Made by a program: the position numbers and the translations under genes. 64,000 bases of DNA from Physcia stellaris (lineage: Eukaryota > Ascomycota > Lecanoromycetes > Caliciales > Physciaceae), in contig JABSSW010000005.1 in NCBI GenBank assembly GCA_018902385.1, forward strand, positions 372,001 through 436,000. Direction: 5' to 3'. Numbering within the stretch: position 1 is the first letter of the stretch; the number at the start of each line of letters is the position of its first letter. The notes beneath the pieces are model-generated. The model searched no databases. It worked only from the letters and a program-made list of their open reading frames with translations, and was not told the DNA's origin. Below are positions 38,831 to 52,229 of this stretch, piece after piece.

Positions 38831-41569
38831 AAATCTTATGAAGTCTGGCACTGTCAAGATTTCATCTAGAGCACATTGAGTTCCTAAAAAGAATCGCACT
38901 GGCTTCCTCCTGACGTTCCACGTCCAGCCAATGCTTATGGACCCGCTGCTCTTTGACTTTCGCCTCAAATAACTTCGTTATACACCCTCATTGATATGCT
39001 CAAAGAGAGTCATCTGCTCCAAGTGGCTCAGACTGTGAAGGTAATTAGTAAACTCCTCTTGAATCGATTCATGAGCGCTTGCTTACATGATCTCGGGGTC
39101 TGTGTCTGAGGCATGTATCGGCGCTGCACCGACCGGTTTCTGTTCTTAGGGGGTGCTTGCGGTTCAAGCAGAGTCCCGAGTCGGCGAAGATCACAAACAA
39201 TCCAAGGGGATCGAGATCCGACATGTTGGTGCCGGGAGACTTTCAGCAGAATCAGCACGAATCTGGACAAGATACCCCAACTCAAGATTCAGTGTGGTGG
39301 ATGACCTACCCTGAGGGCGCTGGCACATTTCATGATTCTTTGACTTTGCAAATCTAGACCTCCTGGCATGATGGTCATATCCAATAGCTGCTCCATTATA
39401 GACTAGATCAGCCGTAGGTCTTCGGTGGAACCCCTACGCATGGCCCGGGACGTTGGAGCCTTGGCTCTCCATATATTCTTTTCCGTGTTCATTATTATTC
39501 AATCCAGGCGCTTTATGCAAGAAAAGCGGCTATGCCGAATTCTATGAGGGTAGTAGCGTTATTAGCGTGGCCTTTGGTGTGCATGGCAATTAGCACTGTG
39601 GTGGCGTACAATTTGAGAGAAGAATTCGGGATCATGACTGTTGTTGTAAGTCGAAATTTCTTTCTTTGATATCAAGATTGAGTTATCAACTTGTAGGATG
39701 GCCACAACTTCATTATCAATATTTTCGAGATCATTGAACATGTTCCGAGAACGACCAATGTCAACGGCATACGTTGATTGATTAAATAGTACTGCCGAGA
39801 GAATCATTGAAATAAGTAAGGAGTTCAAGCGAGTCCAGAGTGCTTCAAAAAATCTGAACGTGAGGAGGAACGAAGTCTAGCCTTTGTATTCTCTCTTTTG
39901 TTCGTGATCTCCCATGAATTGTATCTGTTCACTAGGTCAGATATGAATTGGGTATCTGATCCCGCTGCTGTCAGCTCTTTGCCTTACTCTCATCGGAGCA
40001 ATTCGTTGTGAGTAACCTCACGCAGAGTGTGAAGGTTTGGGTAACCTGTTGAGTAGGAAATGCTCCATCCGTCGATATGCCATACATCATAGCCAGAGGG
40101 ACCCTCTGTTGTAGTCGAATGGTATGAAGATATGGGCATCTATGAGATTAATGATTAGTATACGAGATAGGGGCTTTGAAGAGTAAATGATTTGAGAGAG
40201 ATTAGCTGTATATCAAACTTTATAGCAGACGGCGATCCGAGGACGAAAGTCGTAAGGTGGATCTGGTCTAGATCTATCCGCAGTTCACCCTATTGAGTCA
40301 GAAGTTGAGCTTAACTTCGTTGACTGGTTACCGGTTTCGTCTCAGCTTTCTTCTTCTTCTTTGGCAAATCATGCAGTCGTATAGTCTTCTATCGAGCACG
40401 AATGCTTCTTGGCTAGCTTTTCGCCTTCCGTATCTCTCTCATATTCTCTATTTCATCTTTGCAACTGGCAGCCATGTGTCCGGCTTTGTCGTCGGTGGTC
40501 GTTCCACATATATGACAACCCCCTATATGTCATTAGTTGCAGAGAGTTCGCTCTCGTGATGGCAATAACGTTTCGTGATGTCGCAAAACAGGCAATCTAA
40601 CAAAGAAATGCTTTCCGAATTGCTATTTCGATCCAGCACCTGGTGTGCTTGACAAGTCAGCCTCGTCAAAGCAGATTATGAAAGTCCATCCGCTTTACCT
40701 CTGCACTTAGCGTGATCTACCATACAATGATCTGAGACGTGAGACGGCTGACTTGGACTGGATGTTTGTCACTGTAGAGGTCGTACAGCTCCTCGCGAAA
40801 GCTTTCTCCATTGTTGCCTGTTCCTGCAAAGCGCCTCTTGGTCAGTTCTCGCTCTGGTTTCCCAGCTCAGAATTTGCATGATTTCCGAAAAGGTAAGACG
40901 AAACGGATTTGTCCTATCGTTAAATATGGTCTCTGCGTCTATGCAATGATCAATATCGACACTCGGAAGTTAAAAGCTCAATGAATTACCTTGCTATGTC
41001 GAACAGACTGGAAATCCATCCCCTTATATCATACTATTTCAGAGCTTCAATGCCGTGTTCCAGTCACCACGCGTTAGTAGCGTCAAATTCTATAAAGCTT
41101 GCAACAGATCTTCAAGCTAACAGTAACTGGTTTCCGAAGCAGACTTTTCCTGCATCTTATTTCGACACCCTCTCAGATAACCTTTCAATTGTCTCGGCGA
41201 TGTGTGGTTTAAGTAAACCATTTCGGCGTCTTCATTTCGAGCCAAACTCTCGAATTCGAGTTCCGGATGATCGTCGGCTTCGTAGACTCCTTCTCCAATG
41301 ACAACGGATCATTGCTTAGGAACATTGGATGTGCTGGATACGTGAGCCGCTAAGACGTTGATTGTCATCCAGGCCTGAACCACTGATAGTATAAGTAGAG
41401 ATCATACTATTCTTAAAATTATACCTTTTCAATTAAATCTCCATGATGATTGCTTAGCAAGGGCTGAGAAGATATAGTCTGATGCCATCTTGAAAGAAAG
41501 CTGGGAAAACGCGTCACCATCCTATTCGCTACTGCCTTGTATTTGGCAACTTTGCGAACGTCTCTGCGC

Positions 41570-42497
41570 TTTTTATGGGGACATGGATCGGCCCTGTTTC
41601 GGCTCAATTGACTCTACGCTTCTGATGGTAGTGCTGTCGTTGAATATGTCTGGTGGCAAAGGGTCTTTGTTTTCTCGACCTCGCCCAATATTGCCATGCG
41701 ATTCCGTGAAAGTAGTGGTCCACCCCTTGGACCTCTGTTTGCGAGCCTTTTTCGTGATAGTGATCATGTCTCCGTGGAACCTCTCCTTGTTTGCTTGCGA
41801 TCGCTGGTCCGATCTCCACCGCTGCTTCTCGTCTCAACTTTCGTCGTCGTCCTCGTCTTCATCATCCTGGTCGTCGGGATGACATATCTCTAAAATTGTT
41901 CAGTGTGCTACCCCTTGAGCAGCTTTCCATGAGCCATAGCCCTGACTCGCAGCTTTCAACTCCCTAAGCTTTCCAAAAAAGGTCTTTGACCTTTGTAACG
42001 ATCGAGAATGGTGGCGCAATTGTCTTCTGATAGTTTCATTAAATCAGCACCACTGCTGATCCCAGACTGATGTTTGCTTGCCGTTTTCGTCCACGAGAAT
42101 TGTCTCTATGACATCCTCTTCCTCGCTGGCGTCTTCAAAATCCATTGGCAAGCTGTCGGTGTCGCTGTTTTGGTTTTCTTCATCGCCCTTGTAGGTGATC
42201 TCCGAAGAGATAAGGTCGACATTAACCGGGAAGGACCCTGCAATAGTAAATGAAGTATAGTACTAAAGTGAATACGAGAGAATGAATTGGCGTATTTGGC
42301 TCTATGTCCACTTGTATGATGCCTTCTGATTGTGGTGATGGACGAAAAGACGAAACTGTCATAGAACCGAAAGGAATTGCTGAAAATGAGATTCCGCGAT
42401 GAGAAGAAGTTGATGTAGTCGGCCCTTCGATTGATGGAGTGAGTGGAACAGAGGGAGCGTATGAGATACTCGCTAACGTTTGAGCACCACTCATCAT
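41570..42497 (-). pseudogene. protein-coding relic with acidic tract
   Basis: Begins with a 90-residue serine/threonine/proline-rich frame (MMSGAQTLASISYAPSVPLT at the start) at 42497. Further along the minus strand comes an acidic stretch (DSLPMDFEDASEEEDVIET, near 42100-42190), then an Asp/Glu run (near 41850-41880) and a basic segment. I found no splice pattern that keeps these in one frame, so the gene appears broken. The layout (disordered N-terminus, acidic then basic blocks) resembles the N-terminal part of chromatin or helicase proteins, but that is a guess. Confidence 0.35.
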
Positions 42498-45400
42498 AGG
42501 GTATTAACTAACCATCTCTTGAGCTCGATTTGCTAGGCCTTGGCTGATTCGATGCAAGTTGAAAGCTGACATTGTGTTGATTGTCAGCTAATCCGTGTTT
42601 TTGTGGATGTCAGTTAAATCCTCATTTAAATCATGGGTCGAGATTGTAGGATCTAAACGCTTGTCAGAGCCTTTTCCAGCTACTCTAGCCGAAACGGCGT
42701 GCTTCATCATTCGTCTCGCCTATCCGACATCAAAGTATTTCTTCGCGACGTTAAGCAATGCACTCGTTGTATTTGCGCTTGATATTAAAGGTTGTCGTCG
42801 TTCAGCTTCTGATCTATGATCGAAACTCTTGACTTCGTGAGACGATTGCAAGAGGAAGTCTCATACATCCTGTAGAGCTTTCATGGTTTGTTCGTCATGT
42901 CTATTTTATTGCAGATAGTACCCTCAGTCATTCATGCTACGGAAGGCAATCTGTTGAACTATGAGTCGATTCTGTACCAATTTTAAGGGTAAGTGAGTGC
43001 GTGCTTTCGTCGTCTTTCTGAATGCCATTGTGTGAGAATATCTGAGACTCAAGAATGAGACGGAAACGAGAGAAAGCTTTGCAGATAAAACTCCAACGAG
43101 AGTGTGTCGAGCTAGTTTTAGATGGGCGATATCTCTGATCGTTTCTTTTTTCGATAACGAAAGCTCTTCATACTCACCAAAGCACATAATTGGGGGCTAC
43201 CGAAAATGCAAGACTCTTACTGACTTGATGGTCTTTTTTTTCAAGACTATCGGAGTAGTCTGTAAGCATTCGAACGATGCCACTGCCGTTGGGACAACCT
43301 GAGAGATATCCGGAGTTAGCTTTTTCTTTGAACGCACGATGGTACTTCATCCAGCATCATGAATGACTAGTAACATTCTCATAAAAGAACATATCGACCG
43401 CGGAAATCCAATTTGCAGTTGTTGCGAGAATTCAATCCTCGGAATTCTGATCCAAGTGTCTAAATCCAGATTGGTCACTAGGCTGAGCAAACATCGTGAC
43501 GAAAGGATATGATACTGGGCGGCCAGCGGGCCTCAGATTTCAGGCCGAATGAACTATTCATATCGGCTCATTGATATTGATGTGGCAAAAGGATCTCTGG
43601 TATGAGTCTACCGATCGCTCGGCACTAGATTGTAAATTCGTTTCCTTGCACTCTCTGCTTGACACTCCAGCGGTCTACTAATCATCCAGATAGCACTCAG
43701 AAGTGTCCAATTGGTATCCTCTACTGCGACGTGGAACCGCAAATTTGAGATAGTATCCTCAATGGTCCTAAATTCTCGGAAATTACTTCTAGTTCTATCA
43801 ATCAGATTTAGTTGATTTTGAATGTCTTTGGATTAGAGTCACTTACCTGAACCTTGATCGGACTTGACCTTCTCTCACATTCTCTTCGTGTCAATGACTC
43901 CCCTTACATAGTCCTGTGCGAAGAACGCTATGTCTAGATCCTTCAAAACGCCGTACTCGGCTTGGGGGTCATGTAGGTCCCGATTGAGCTCTCGCTTTCA
44001 ATGTTCCAAACACTGAAGATAGGGAAGGGAAGTGAGATTCTAGGCTGGACCGTTCGGCTATTTGTCGAACTCTTTTCTGTTCTGTGGTTATGCTGTTATA
44101 GACGTGATCATAAAAGAAGTCTTCGTCGTGGCCCATGAAGGATGTGTCTATGGAAAGCCAGAGACGATGTATCTCGTAATCGAGAATTTGCAATTGATGA
44201 CACCAGTAGATCATGTACAACTACAAATGATGAAGTCAATGATCCGCACATTTCAGAACTCATCGATCAGACGTACTCGTATTCTACAGAAGTAGAGAGG
44301 TTGAAATGATACAATAGCTTTTTCAATGAGTTTTCCTAGATGCTTCTCCATAGCATGAATAGTTGTGAGTTTTGGCCAAATACTTCTCAATTTAAGGCTA
44401 TCAGAACCGTCTGAGAGCCGTAAATATGCACTTAAATCCGAAGCCATTTGCTTCGCATATAGCTCTTCCAGGTCCTGGATTGACTTTGGGTACATTGCAT
44501 TAGGATTTTATACAAAGCCCCGCGCGTTGCGACTGGCAGCCTCCACATGGATCATCGTAAATGGTTTGCTTAAGTTGAAGATACCACTCTCTGCTAGATT
44601 AAAGCCCTAGCATAGCTTAGAGAATACCAAACGTGTGGCGAGCTTGGGATATGAAGGCATGGCGGCTAGATGATTCACTTAGAACACCAAAATAAATCGT
44701 CTTGTGGGAACTTACATCGCTGAACTCGGTAGTGGGTCCAAGTCCGAGCACTAAAGGAAGTGATCCAAAGGGAGCGACGAGATTGTGATAATAGGGCATG
44801 ATCGACAGATGATTCAGCTAGAAGATCAAGACTGCCGACATACTGTAGAGTGAAGGCTGTTCTCCAGACAGTTCCGTCGGAGTACTGTTCTGTAGGACTC
44901 CGAAGGAGAGCAGGTCCTGACGCAGGTCAAAGCCAAAGCTTAACGACAGTTAGCCATCGAACTGAGAATAGTTCCTCGAAGAGGACGAGCGATTGGTTGC
45001 TCCGCAGTAGGTTCCAACTTAACAGCAGAAGTAAGTGCGCGAGGAGGACAGGATGATTGATGTTGAAGAGGTCCCGAAGTCTGAGTGTTGAATCACCATA
45101 CCTGGTCAGGATTGGACGGTTCGAGTCAATGAGTAGATTTCAGCGTCACTGTAACTTGAATCAAAGCTAAATGTTCGACGTTTTCTTTGTTGGTAAGGGT
45201 CGCCACATCTCATTGATTATGACTTATGATTTCGAGACTCATGGGACAGGGCAGAGATTCTTGCGTCGGCTTTGCCAATCCATTGTCGATGATCTTCACA
45301 GTGTTCTCATCAGTATCATCATTAGTCGAGATCGGAGTAAGCTTTCCAGAAGTCCCGTGTAAGATGACAGATTTGACATTTTGTCACGCAATTTCAAATC

Positions 45401-46980
45401 CTCTTCCATTTTCGCCTGTGGAGTTTTCGATGGACTTTGCGTAAGCCATATATGTGTGCAGACTTTCTCATTTTCGTTCTCATCCACAAAAGGCCGTTCT
45501 TCGGGTAGTTTTGGAAAGTCCTATCAATTTCATCAGTCTGTCACTTTCCATAGATTTCGGAGATTTTTATTGATGTCAGAGTGCTACCTGAACCTTCGTC
45601 TGGCATGCTTTTTTGTTCGCTCTTTATTTCTTCATCAAAACCCAGATCTGTCATATTTTTCGTGGCAATAGGTGTTCAATTGCTTCTGAATATGCTGTGC
45701 TGAACACTTGCATCTCCATCGCTGTATGTGATGGCTCCCTGTAATCGTCATGATTTAGAATATAGAGATCCATAGTATAATCCTCCATAGATTGCCGTTG
45801 ATTGCAGGTTGATACACTCTTCCCAACTCGACTGAAGCAGCCTACTTCATAAGTAAGTCTATTTGGTCTTGCGACGGCGGTAGAAATTGAGCATAACGTA
45901 GCCTCATCATCGTGATTACTTGCATACTGCGGTGCATCTCCAGAAACCCTGGATCAAAGACATTTGGGACTATGAAGCAGATCGAATTCATGCTTCAAGT
46001 TGTGTCCATTCAGCAGTCATGTTCTTGTATTCTGGAGGTTGATCTGTAGAGAACTGCTGTAGAGAGTTGTTCATTAAGGTTGTGCTGTACGTTTGGCCCA
46101 GAATAGCTTCCTCTGTCTGTTGAGTTACTCGTTAGCCTGTTGGCCTACACCATTCTTGCTTGAATAGACATGAGAATTTTCTTAGCCCGGTGTTCGCGGC
46201 CTTGGAGTTGGTTAATGTTGCGAAAGAGTCTTTCCCCCCACTGCTTCGGCTGTGGCTACTCCAACACATCCCGATTCAAACAAAATGAATAGATTCCCTT
46301 TTTTCCATTGCACTTTCACGCCTTTGTCAAGCAGCACCGCAAATATCCAGCAAGCTGCCCATACACTAGCCTCCGGGTTCCTTTCGTTTTGGGAGGTGGT
46401 CCTTGCATCAGTGTAAGTCGTCAAAGGCTATCGATCCTCTCACGGGTTCTCTTTTGCCTCACAAGTAGCTAGTAATCGCTTCACTACGCCAACAATGGTT
46501 GAGGGAACACTTACTGTGGACTTCCGAGCGATTTTTGGTAATATCCGTGGTCTTCGCCATCCTATATTGCTCAACCTACAGATAATCAACATTTGGTAGA
46601 TATGATCGTCACACTTTTGAACTTACCAGAAGCTTGTAGTTCTCGTCCTTGACGAAGCGAAACTTCGCGAGTAGGATTGGTGCGGATTGACGTTTTTCAG
46701 GTCGTGCAGGCGGTTGCGCGTACGAAGTGATATGGATTGTCCGGTCTTGGGAGACAGCTTGTACAGTGACAGATCGTGCTTCGTTATTGGTAGCTCTGTT
46801 TGTTACCTTCAGATCGTCGTAAGCATCGCTTACTGTGAGGCTTTTGAGGGTGGCGTCGTATGTCTTAGCCTGTTGGGCTTCAGAACTTGCTTTTTTCTGC
46901 TTTCGTTTCTGATTCCTCGGTGTAAGAGGAAAACCATCTCATGGGTCTACCTATGCGCGCCTCTGTCATGTGTTGCCACC

Positions 46981-47480
46981 TTATGTCTTCTCTGTAGATG
47001 TTTGAATTATGTTGATCATGAAGTGGATTTTGTCCCAAAAACGTTGGACGTCAGCTGGATCTGCTTCGAAGGTTTTCATCCTCAATCCTGGACGAATCAG
47101 GCAACTTAGCTTTTGATACTTAGTCTTACCACTCTTCCACACGCTGAACTCCACTGGTATAACTCCACCTGTCAGACTGAACAGCTCGTGAGCCATCCTT
47201 TTGCTAAGATATAACTTTGACAGATAAGACCGCTTTGATGACACCCTGGAGTTAATCCGAATTGAAACGCCTCCATCATAGGATTGGTTCTCGTTGAGAT
47301 AGACCATGAAGAAGAACGTGAGGCTGTCGACATAGATAGCAGACTTGCCTTGATATGTGAAATGTTCCGCGTAACGTAAGGTTCCATCTCCCAGCATATC
47401 CGCGTACTGACGCACCCCGTCTGTAACAAAGAACTCTCCCTTCAACACACCATTGTTGATCTCTGCATCGATCTCCTCAA
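46981..47480 (-). pseudogene. 155-residue open relic
   Basis: The longest uninterrupted minus-strand frame in the region. It opens without its own ATG and runs as a well-composed globular sequence (for example KSAIYVDSLTFFFMVYLNEN and RMAHELFSLTGGVIPVEFSV). The open frame extends upstream past the first codon listed and meets a stop; further upstream coding is broken. Family not recognised. Confidence 0.4.
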
Positions 47481-48429
47481 CAAAGGTATCCTAAGGCCAA
47501 CACCTTGACTGGATAATCTTGCACCGATGGTCGAACACAAAATCCTCCTCCCTAATCGCCTTAGCTCCTCGACCGCCCACTATCACCAGAAAACTGGCCA
47601 TCGTATGTGCTTGGTCCCTACTTCCAAGAAACGCAAAGGTGATCTAGATCGCCATTGGCTCAGAGATCACGGATATTGGCGTCTTACCACTCGTCGAAAT
47701 CATCGGTGTACTCTTCATCTTGAGCCGGCCTCAAATGCTCTGAAAACTTTCCGCAAATTATCCATGCCAATCTGCATGGTCCTCGCCGCAGCTGCTTTGC
47801 GGGGCGTCGCTTCATGATCCCATTCTTATCTCAGAACGTATCTCCTCCAGCTACTGCTCTCAGTTCGTAGAAAGGCGCGCGTCATAACGCTTCCCATCGT
47901 AGGTCTTGATATTGCTAAGATAGTCTAGAGTTGCGTGAGTATCCATGATGTGTGATAATGGGGTGTTTGTTATGAGCATTGGCTTTTTCCCACCGCCTGG
48001 GTATCGGATCTCCTCATAGACACAAGATTTTGAATGGCTCAGGCACGCGTCATCCGCCGCTGAGAATGGCAGCTTGGCTCTCTGCAGAAATAGGTTTAAC
48101 TAAGATCAACATTATTGAAGAGCCTCGATATCCTGTAAAATGGCCGCGGAAAGATGCCACAGCTTCAATGTATCGTCTGCAATCGTAAGTGATGTAAAAG
48201 AAGTCTCAGTCATCCGAATGAAGACATTCAAACGCTGTGTTTTTGTTATGTCTGCGATTAAGGTCTGAAGATGAGATAAGGAAAATCAAAGATAGAGAAG
48301 TACCAGAAACCCTTTGAGTGTACGCCTACGCTATACTTGTTGACTAGGTGTGAGCACCTTGAATGATAGGGTTATGAATCTTCGGTAATTTCAACGAGGG
48401 ACCTTACCAGGAAGGTCTATCATCTGATG

Positions 48430-48901
48430 AGTCCAGCGGAGTGAACCCCTTACCAAAAGTTTAGCTCTCCTGCCTCCTCATTCACTGTGCAATAGAGACA
48501 ACCACGATCAGCCTCCACGTTGTAAAAGGTCCAGCATTGACTACAGGCTCTGATGCCACAACATTGAGAAAGATCAATCAATAAACCGGTGAACATGGAT
48601 GCAGTCAAACATCATCCTTGTTTCTAAGAAAAGGCGAACGTACCGATTGAATCAGGAACACGGCCATGGGATGGGCACTGCCAATGATGAGCTTGTCTTG
48701 CGATTCATAACCGTCTTCTACTTTGCCGTTGATGACGTTCAACAGATATTCGTACTTTGGAGCCGAGTCTAGGATTTCTCTCAAGTGTCCAAGAAACACG
48801 TCTTTTCTTGCCTTGATATCTTTAAGAGTAAAGCAGCGCTCAACTTCCTCATTCTGTTCGTCATACACGAAATTGCTTAGGTACGGGAAGTCCGCAAGCA
48901 C
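48430..48901 (-). pseudogene. SNF2-like helicase C-terminal relic with cysteine-rich tail
   Basis: Minus-strand frame of about 98 residues with APKYEYLLNVINGKV...ESQDKLIIGSAHPMAVFLIQ. This pattern (a substrate loop, a charged turn, then a hydrophobic strand ending in SAHPMAV) resembles the start of the helicase C-terminal lobe in SNF2-family ATPases. Downstream, near 48480-48560, a second stretch has CCGIRACSQCW...GCLYC, a zinc-binding look. Frames are interrupted. Family call tentative. Confidence 0.4.
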
Positions 48902-49491
48902 GCGTATGACGTGATTCGGCGAATGAGTGCGGTTGCTGTCGTTCGGAGTTCAGGCCCCAGAATTAAAATTAATTGTTCCAACAACGGTTTGGCTCGGTGG
49001 ATAATAGCTTTGGAATTTTCGGCTTGATTGCTGACAAGTATAGCAACTGCCACGAGCTCCCTCCTAATTAGCTCGCCTTACTGGATCAGTAAATTGTGTA
49101 AAACCTTCGTGTAGGTTTGGTAATCCTTCAAGGTAATTGTAGGTTGGGTCTGGATGATTAAACTTGCTCATGATGTCGCTTGGCTTATTAGGTAGGTCAG
49201 GTAGGGTCGGCGCTTTCCAATCTACTGTAGCTGATTGTAAGCTGGCGCTCTTCTGGGCTATCGCCCTTTACCAAGCTCTTGTCGGCCACAATCTTCAGGG
49301 AGGGGTTAGAGTAAGGTCCGCATGACAAATTTCCTGCCCACCAACCAGAGTGGGAAACAAAAGTGGAGCTAAATCGAAAAGTATAGCCTTATCCTGTAAT
49401 TTCAGATAATGATTAACTTACAGGTGGCAATTTAACCCAAGTGTACATTTCCTGGTGGCCTCCGAAACGTTTATCTGGTTCAACGAAGGTT

Positions 49492-49993
49492 TCATGACTG
49501 TCGAAATACGCGAGGGATCTTATCGTCCTCTATGTAAAGGGTTTTGTAATTTGCCATGTTGGCCATGTGGATTCGAGATATAAATGTGGTATTCGAAGCG
49601 ACAATTGATGAGGGATTCAAACTATAATTGTTGGTGAGGTGAATCTTGTCCTCGGTGGTGGACAGGTGGTTCAGCCTTAGCCCTTGGCTAAGGCTGAAGA
49701 GTTCGGGGAATGCGGTAGCTGCGAAACCGACGGGTAAGCTGGCGTAAGGCGCAAGCTTTGTTCCGAACACGTCGTCGGGTGTGTTGTTGGCTACATCCCT
49801 TAATCGCTCTTGTGTGAACCAGATCCCAGAAGTTTGACTCAGATTGATATAATATCATGACGCTTCGTGTAATACTGTCCAAAATTTTCACTTCCGGCGT
49901 TAGTTGACACAACACATGATATAAGACAGAGCATTCGAAATACTGGTGTCGATCACAGCACGAGCGCGAGTTGTTGTCATCTTGAGAAGTCAA
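49492..49993 (-). pseudogene. relic with FPELF...RLNHLS motif, copy 1
   Basis: A broken minus-strand coding stretch. Near 49660-49712 it reads FPELFSLSQGLRLNHLS, followed by a polar segment. The same motif occurs at 57130-57186 with 13 of 17 residues identical, so these are two diverged copies of one family. The family is not known to me. Confidence 0.5.
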
Positions 49994-50649
49994 ACCGCCG
50001 CTATCATCATCTCCTCATCCTGCGTCTTCACAGGGGATTAGCCCGCGCGGCCTACCGACTTCAGCTCGTATATAAACATTTGGAATTGAAAATTGAATCT
50101 CAGTGCTGCACAGTCTCGCGGACTTTGGTCATAGCCCAACAAAGAACTATAGCTGTGAGGTCGAGATGAGAGGTAACACACCAGTCAGATATGTTGATCA
50201 GTCAGGCAGCAACCAAAATAGAGTGAATTTTCCCCGAGAATCAATCTGATTAGTCACAAAGCAACCCTCCGTAGAATGTTTCATAGCCACGCCGTCCCAC
50301 ATGTCTGGGTGATTCTGTGGGCCATTTAGCTAATGAAGCTATCGATCTACTCGACCAGAAGCCCTCGGTTATTGAGGCTGGCTCCTGATATACCACGGGG
50401 TGTGTACGGGTGACTTACGTCTAGTCGGCGTCTAACCCATGTGAGTAGGGGGGTGGATCGTCGAACCTCTTGTAGAACGGCGACACTAAGGACGTGTTTG
50501 AAGCGGAGAAAGCCAAGTGCCCAACAGATCCGATTCGGATTCATTGGAGTGGCCCGGGGGGCTCAGTATCTCTACACAAGTGCTAGATTAGCATGATCAT
50601 AAAGAAGGCAGCTGTTTCTGTCCCTTAACCAAATTACAGCGGTCGGCTG

Positions 50650-50855
50650 CCAATAACTCAATTCTCCAGCTATCGCCATGGCGGGAACTCGATGAATGGT
50701 ATCTGGCTCTTTCCACCCGATGCCAATGTTTTCGCAAGCAATCTGGAGATCATATCGCGCTGATAGTCAAGGTTATTGAACAAATTCTCCACATTGTCGA
50801 ATGCCTCGGACGCAACAGCGTCAAAGTGCTCAAACGCTAAGGTGTTTTCAGCCAT
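50650..50855 (-). pseudogene. short relic, possible gene start
   Basis: A 61-residue frame from an ATG at 50855 (MAENTLAFEHFDAVASEAFD at the start), then PFIEFPPWR and a break. Just beyond, in another frame, a segment with SYWQPTAVIWLRDR resembles the Q-motif region that opens SNF2 helicases, which would fit the SNF2-like relic downstream at 48.4-48.9 kb. Weak. Confidence 0.3.
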
Positions 50856-50999
50856 CTCTCTCTATAAAGGCTGCGCAATGTCAGTGCGGTCTTGATTCTC
50901 TTTCGAAGTGTCTAGTAGCTTACTTCTTGATGCCCATTATATTAGTATTGGCACTTGTCTTTTGGTCGGGAAAAGAAAAAGTCGTGGTTATGCGTGCAT

Positions 51000-51158
51000 T
51001 CACAGGTTGGGGGAAAGGTTCCCTTCTGCGCGAGTTAAGATCGTGTCATGGTGGTAGCGACCGTTTTGTACAATGTCGTAAGTCATGTCATCTTTGTTGG
51101 AGGAATTCGCGAAACACATACGGCAAGAATAGTCTGCGCGAGGACCCATGAAGCCTGA
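51000..51158 (-). pseudogene. zinc-knuckle transposase-like relic
   Basis: One uninterrupted frame carries CRMCF (C-x2-C) followed about 20 residues later by YDIVQNGRYHHDTI. From memory, the combination C-x2-C ... D-x-NGRYH is found in a repetitive fungal protein family that behaves like a transposase of a large DNA transposon. Flanking minus-strand coding (51.2-51.95 kb) is broken. DNA-transposon origin is inferred, and no terminal repeats were found. Confidence 0.4.
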
Positions 51159-51572
51159 CCGAAGGTCAGGACCTCTTTATGGGCCCCACCTCAAAGGGTC
51201 AAAACATCAAAATCGTTCCCTACCTTACAACCACTTTGACTTCCTTTGACTAGGCGCGTCATTCCTGTGCGAATGGAGAACCAATCTTTCAGCTCTGTGT
51301 GCTGAAATTTGCTGATGCCATTACTGCCTGGCAGGAGCATCTGATTATGGAGCCATGAGCGATTATGTTTCTGGTAGGCTCCCTTCTTCACTCTGCACTG
51401 GCAATTTGAGCTCTTTACTTGAACAATTGGGCTTCTCTGCGCTTGACTTTGACAGAGACTAGCTCTCAGTCTTTGATGGGGACTTTAAATGAAGATAACA
51501 TTCTTTGCTGCTCTATTGATTATTTCTTAGATCTTCTATCTTCGTCGACGTATAAAGATTATAGAGCAAAGC

Positions 51573-52229
51573 GTGTTTCATAAACTCATGAAGCTTGCGC
51601 GACTTCAGAAATCTATTACTTTTGTCATCATCTCAATCGATTTCTTTGATATGTTCAAATCTTCTGTCATAGTCGGTTTCGTAAATTATGATTCGATTTT
51701 TGTATTCAAAGAATTGTTTGTAAAGTTGTCGTCACGTTTAACGAACACTGTGAAGTTTTTGGTTTGTTTGTCGATTTCTTTGATAACGCATCTCGTTCGT
51801 TCCAGGAATCGGTCATTGCTGGCAGTTGCATCCTCCAGCCTGACAAAACATTGCATTCCAATTACTGGTAGATTACCGCATTGGACAAGAAATGAATGTG
51901 AAAATGTTGATTGAAAAGATATAAAGTAAGATTGATAAATTTTTCCATGGGTCTTTCTCGTTCCGCTTTTCCAGATCTATTTCGCATCTTCTTCCTCTTG
52001 CTTGATCTCTACTTCGTCATACTGGTGATATCACTCTCAAGAAAAACAATGATCGGTCTTGATATGTCCGGGTAACAGGATCTTCCGGTTGTTGGGCTTT
52101 AACATCGGTAAAAGCCTTCAACGACAGTGGATCGATTTCTGCCCAGAGTATACAATGACTTGGTGTCCAGACTTCCTTGCCGTTGTTTACAAAATCCTCA
52201 AGAGTGCATAACAGCCAATAACGTCCCAA
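51573..52229 (-). pseudogene. protein-coding relic upstream of the zinc-knuckle relic
   Basis: Minus-strand coding in at least two pieces. A 70-residue frame (52229-52017) has EDFVNNGKEVWTPSHCILWA. A second stretch, near 51700-51880, has GMQCFVRLEDATASNDRFLE and a charged continuation with an internal stop. The composition is that of a real protein and the orientation matches the neighbouring relic at 51.0-51.16 kb, so both may be one element. Confidence 0.35.

Noticed and set aside
41490-41893. Plus-strand frames rich in serine, phenylalanine and leucine
   Set aside because: Shadows of an aspartate/glutamate-rich minus-strand relic; the run of serines is the complement of GAC/GAT/GAA codons.
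46687-47109. 140-residue plus-strand frame rich in Cys, Phe and Leu
   Set aside because: Overlaps the better-composed minus-strand frame at 46981-47480 and looks like its antisense.
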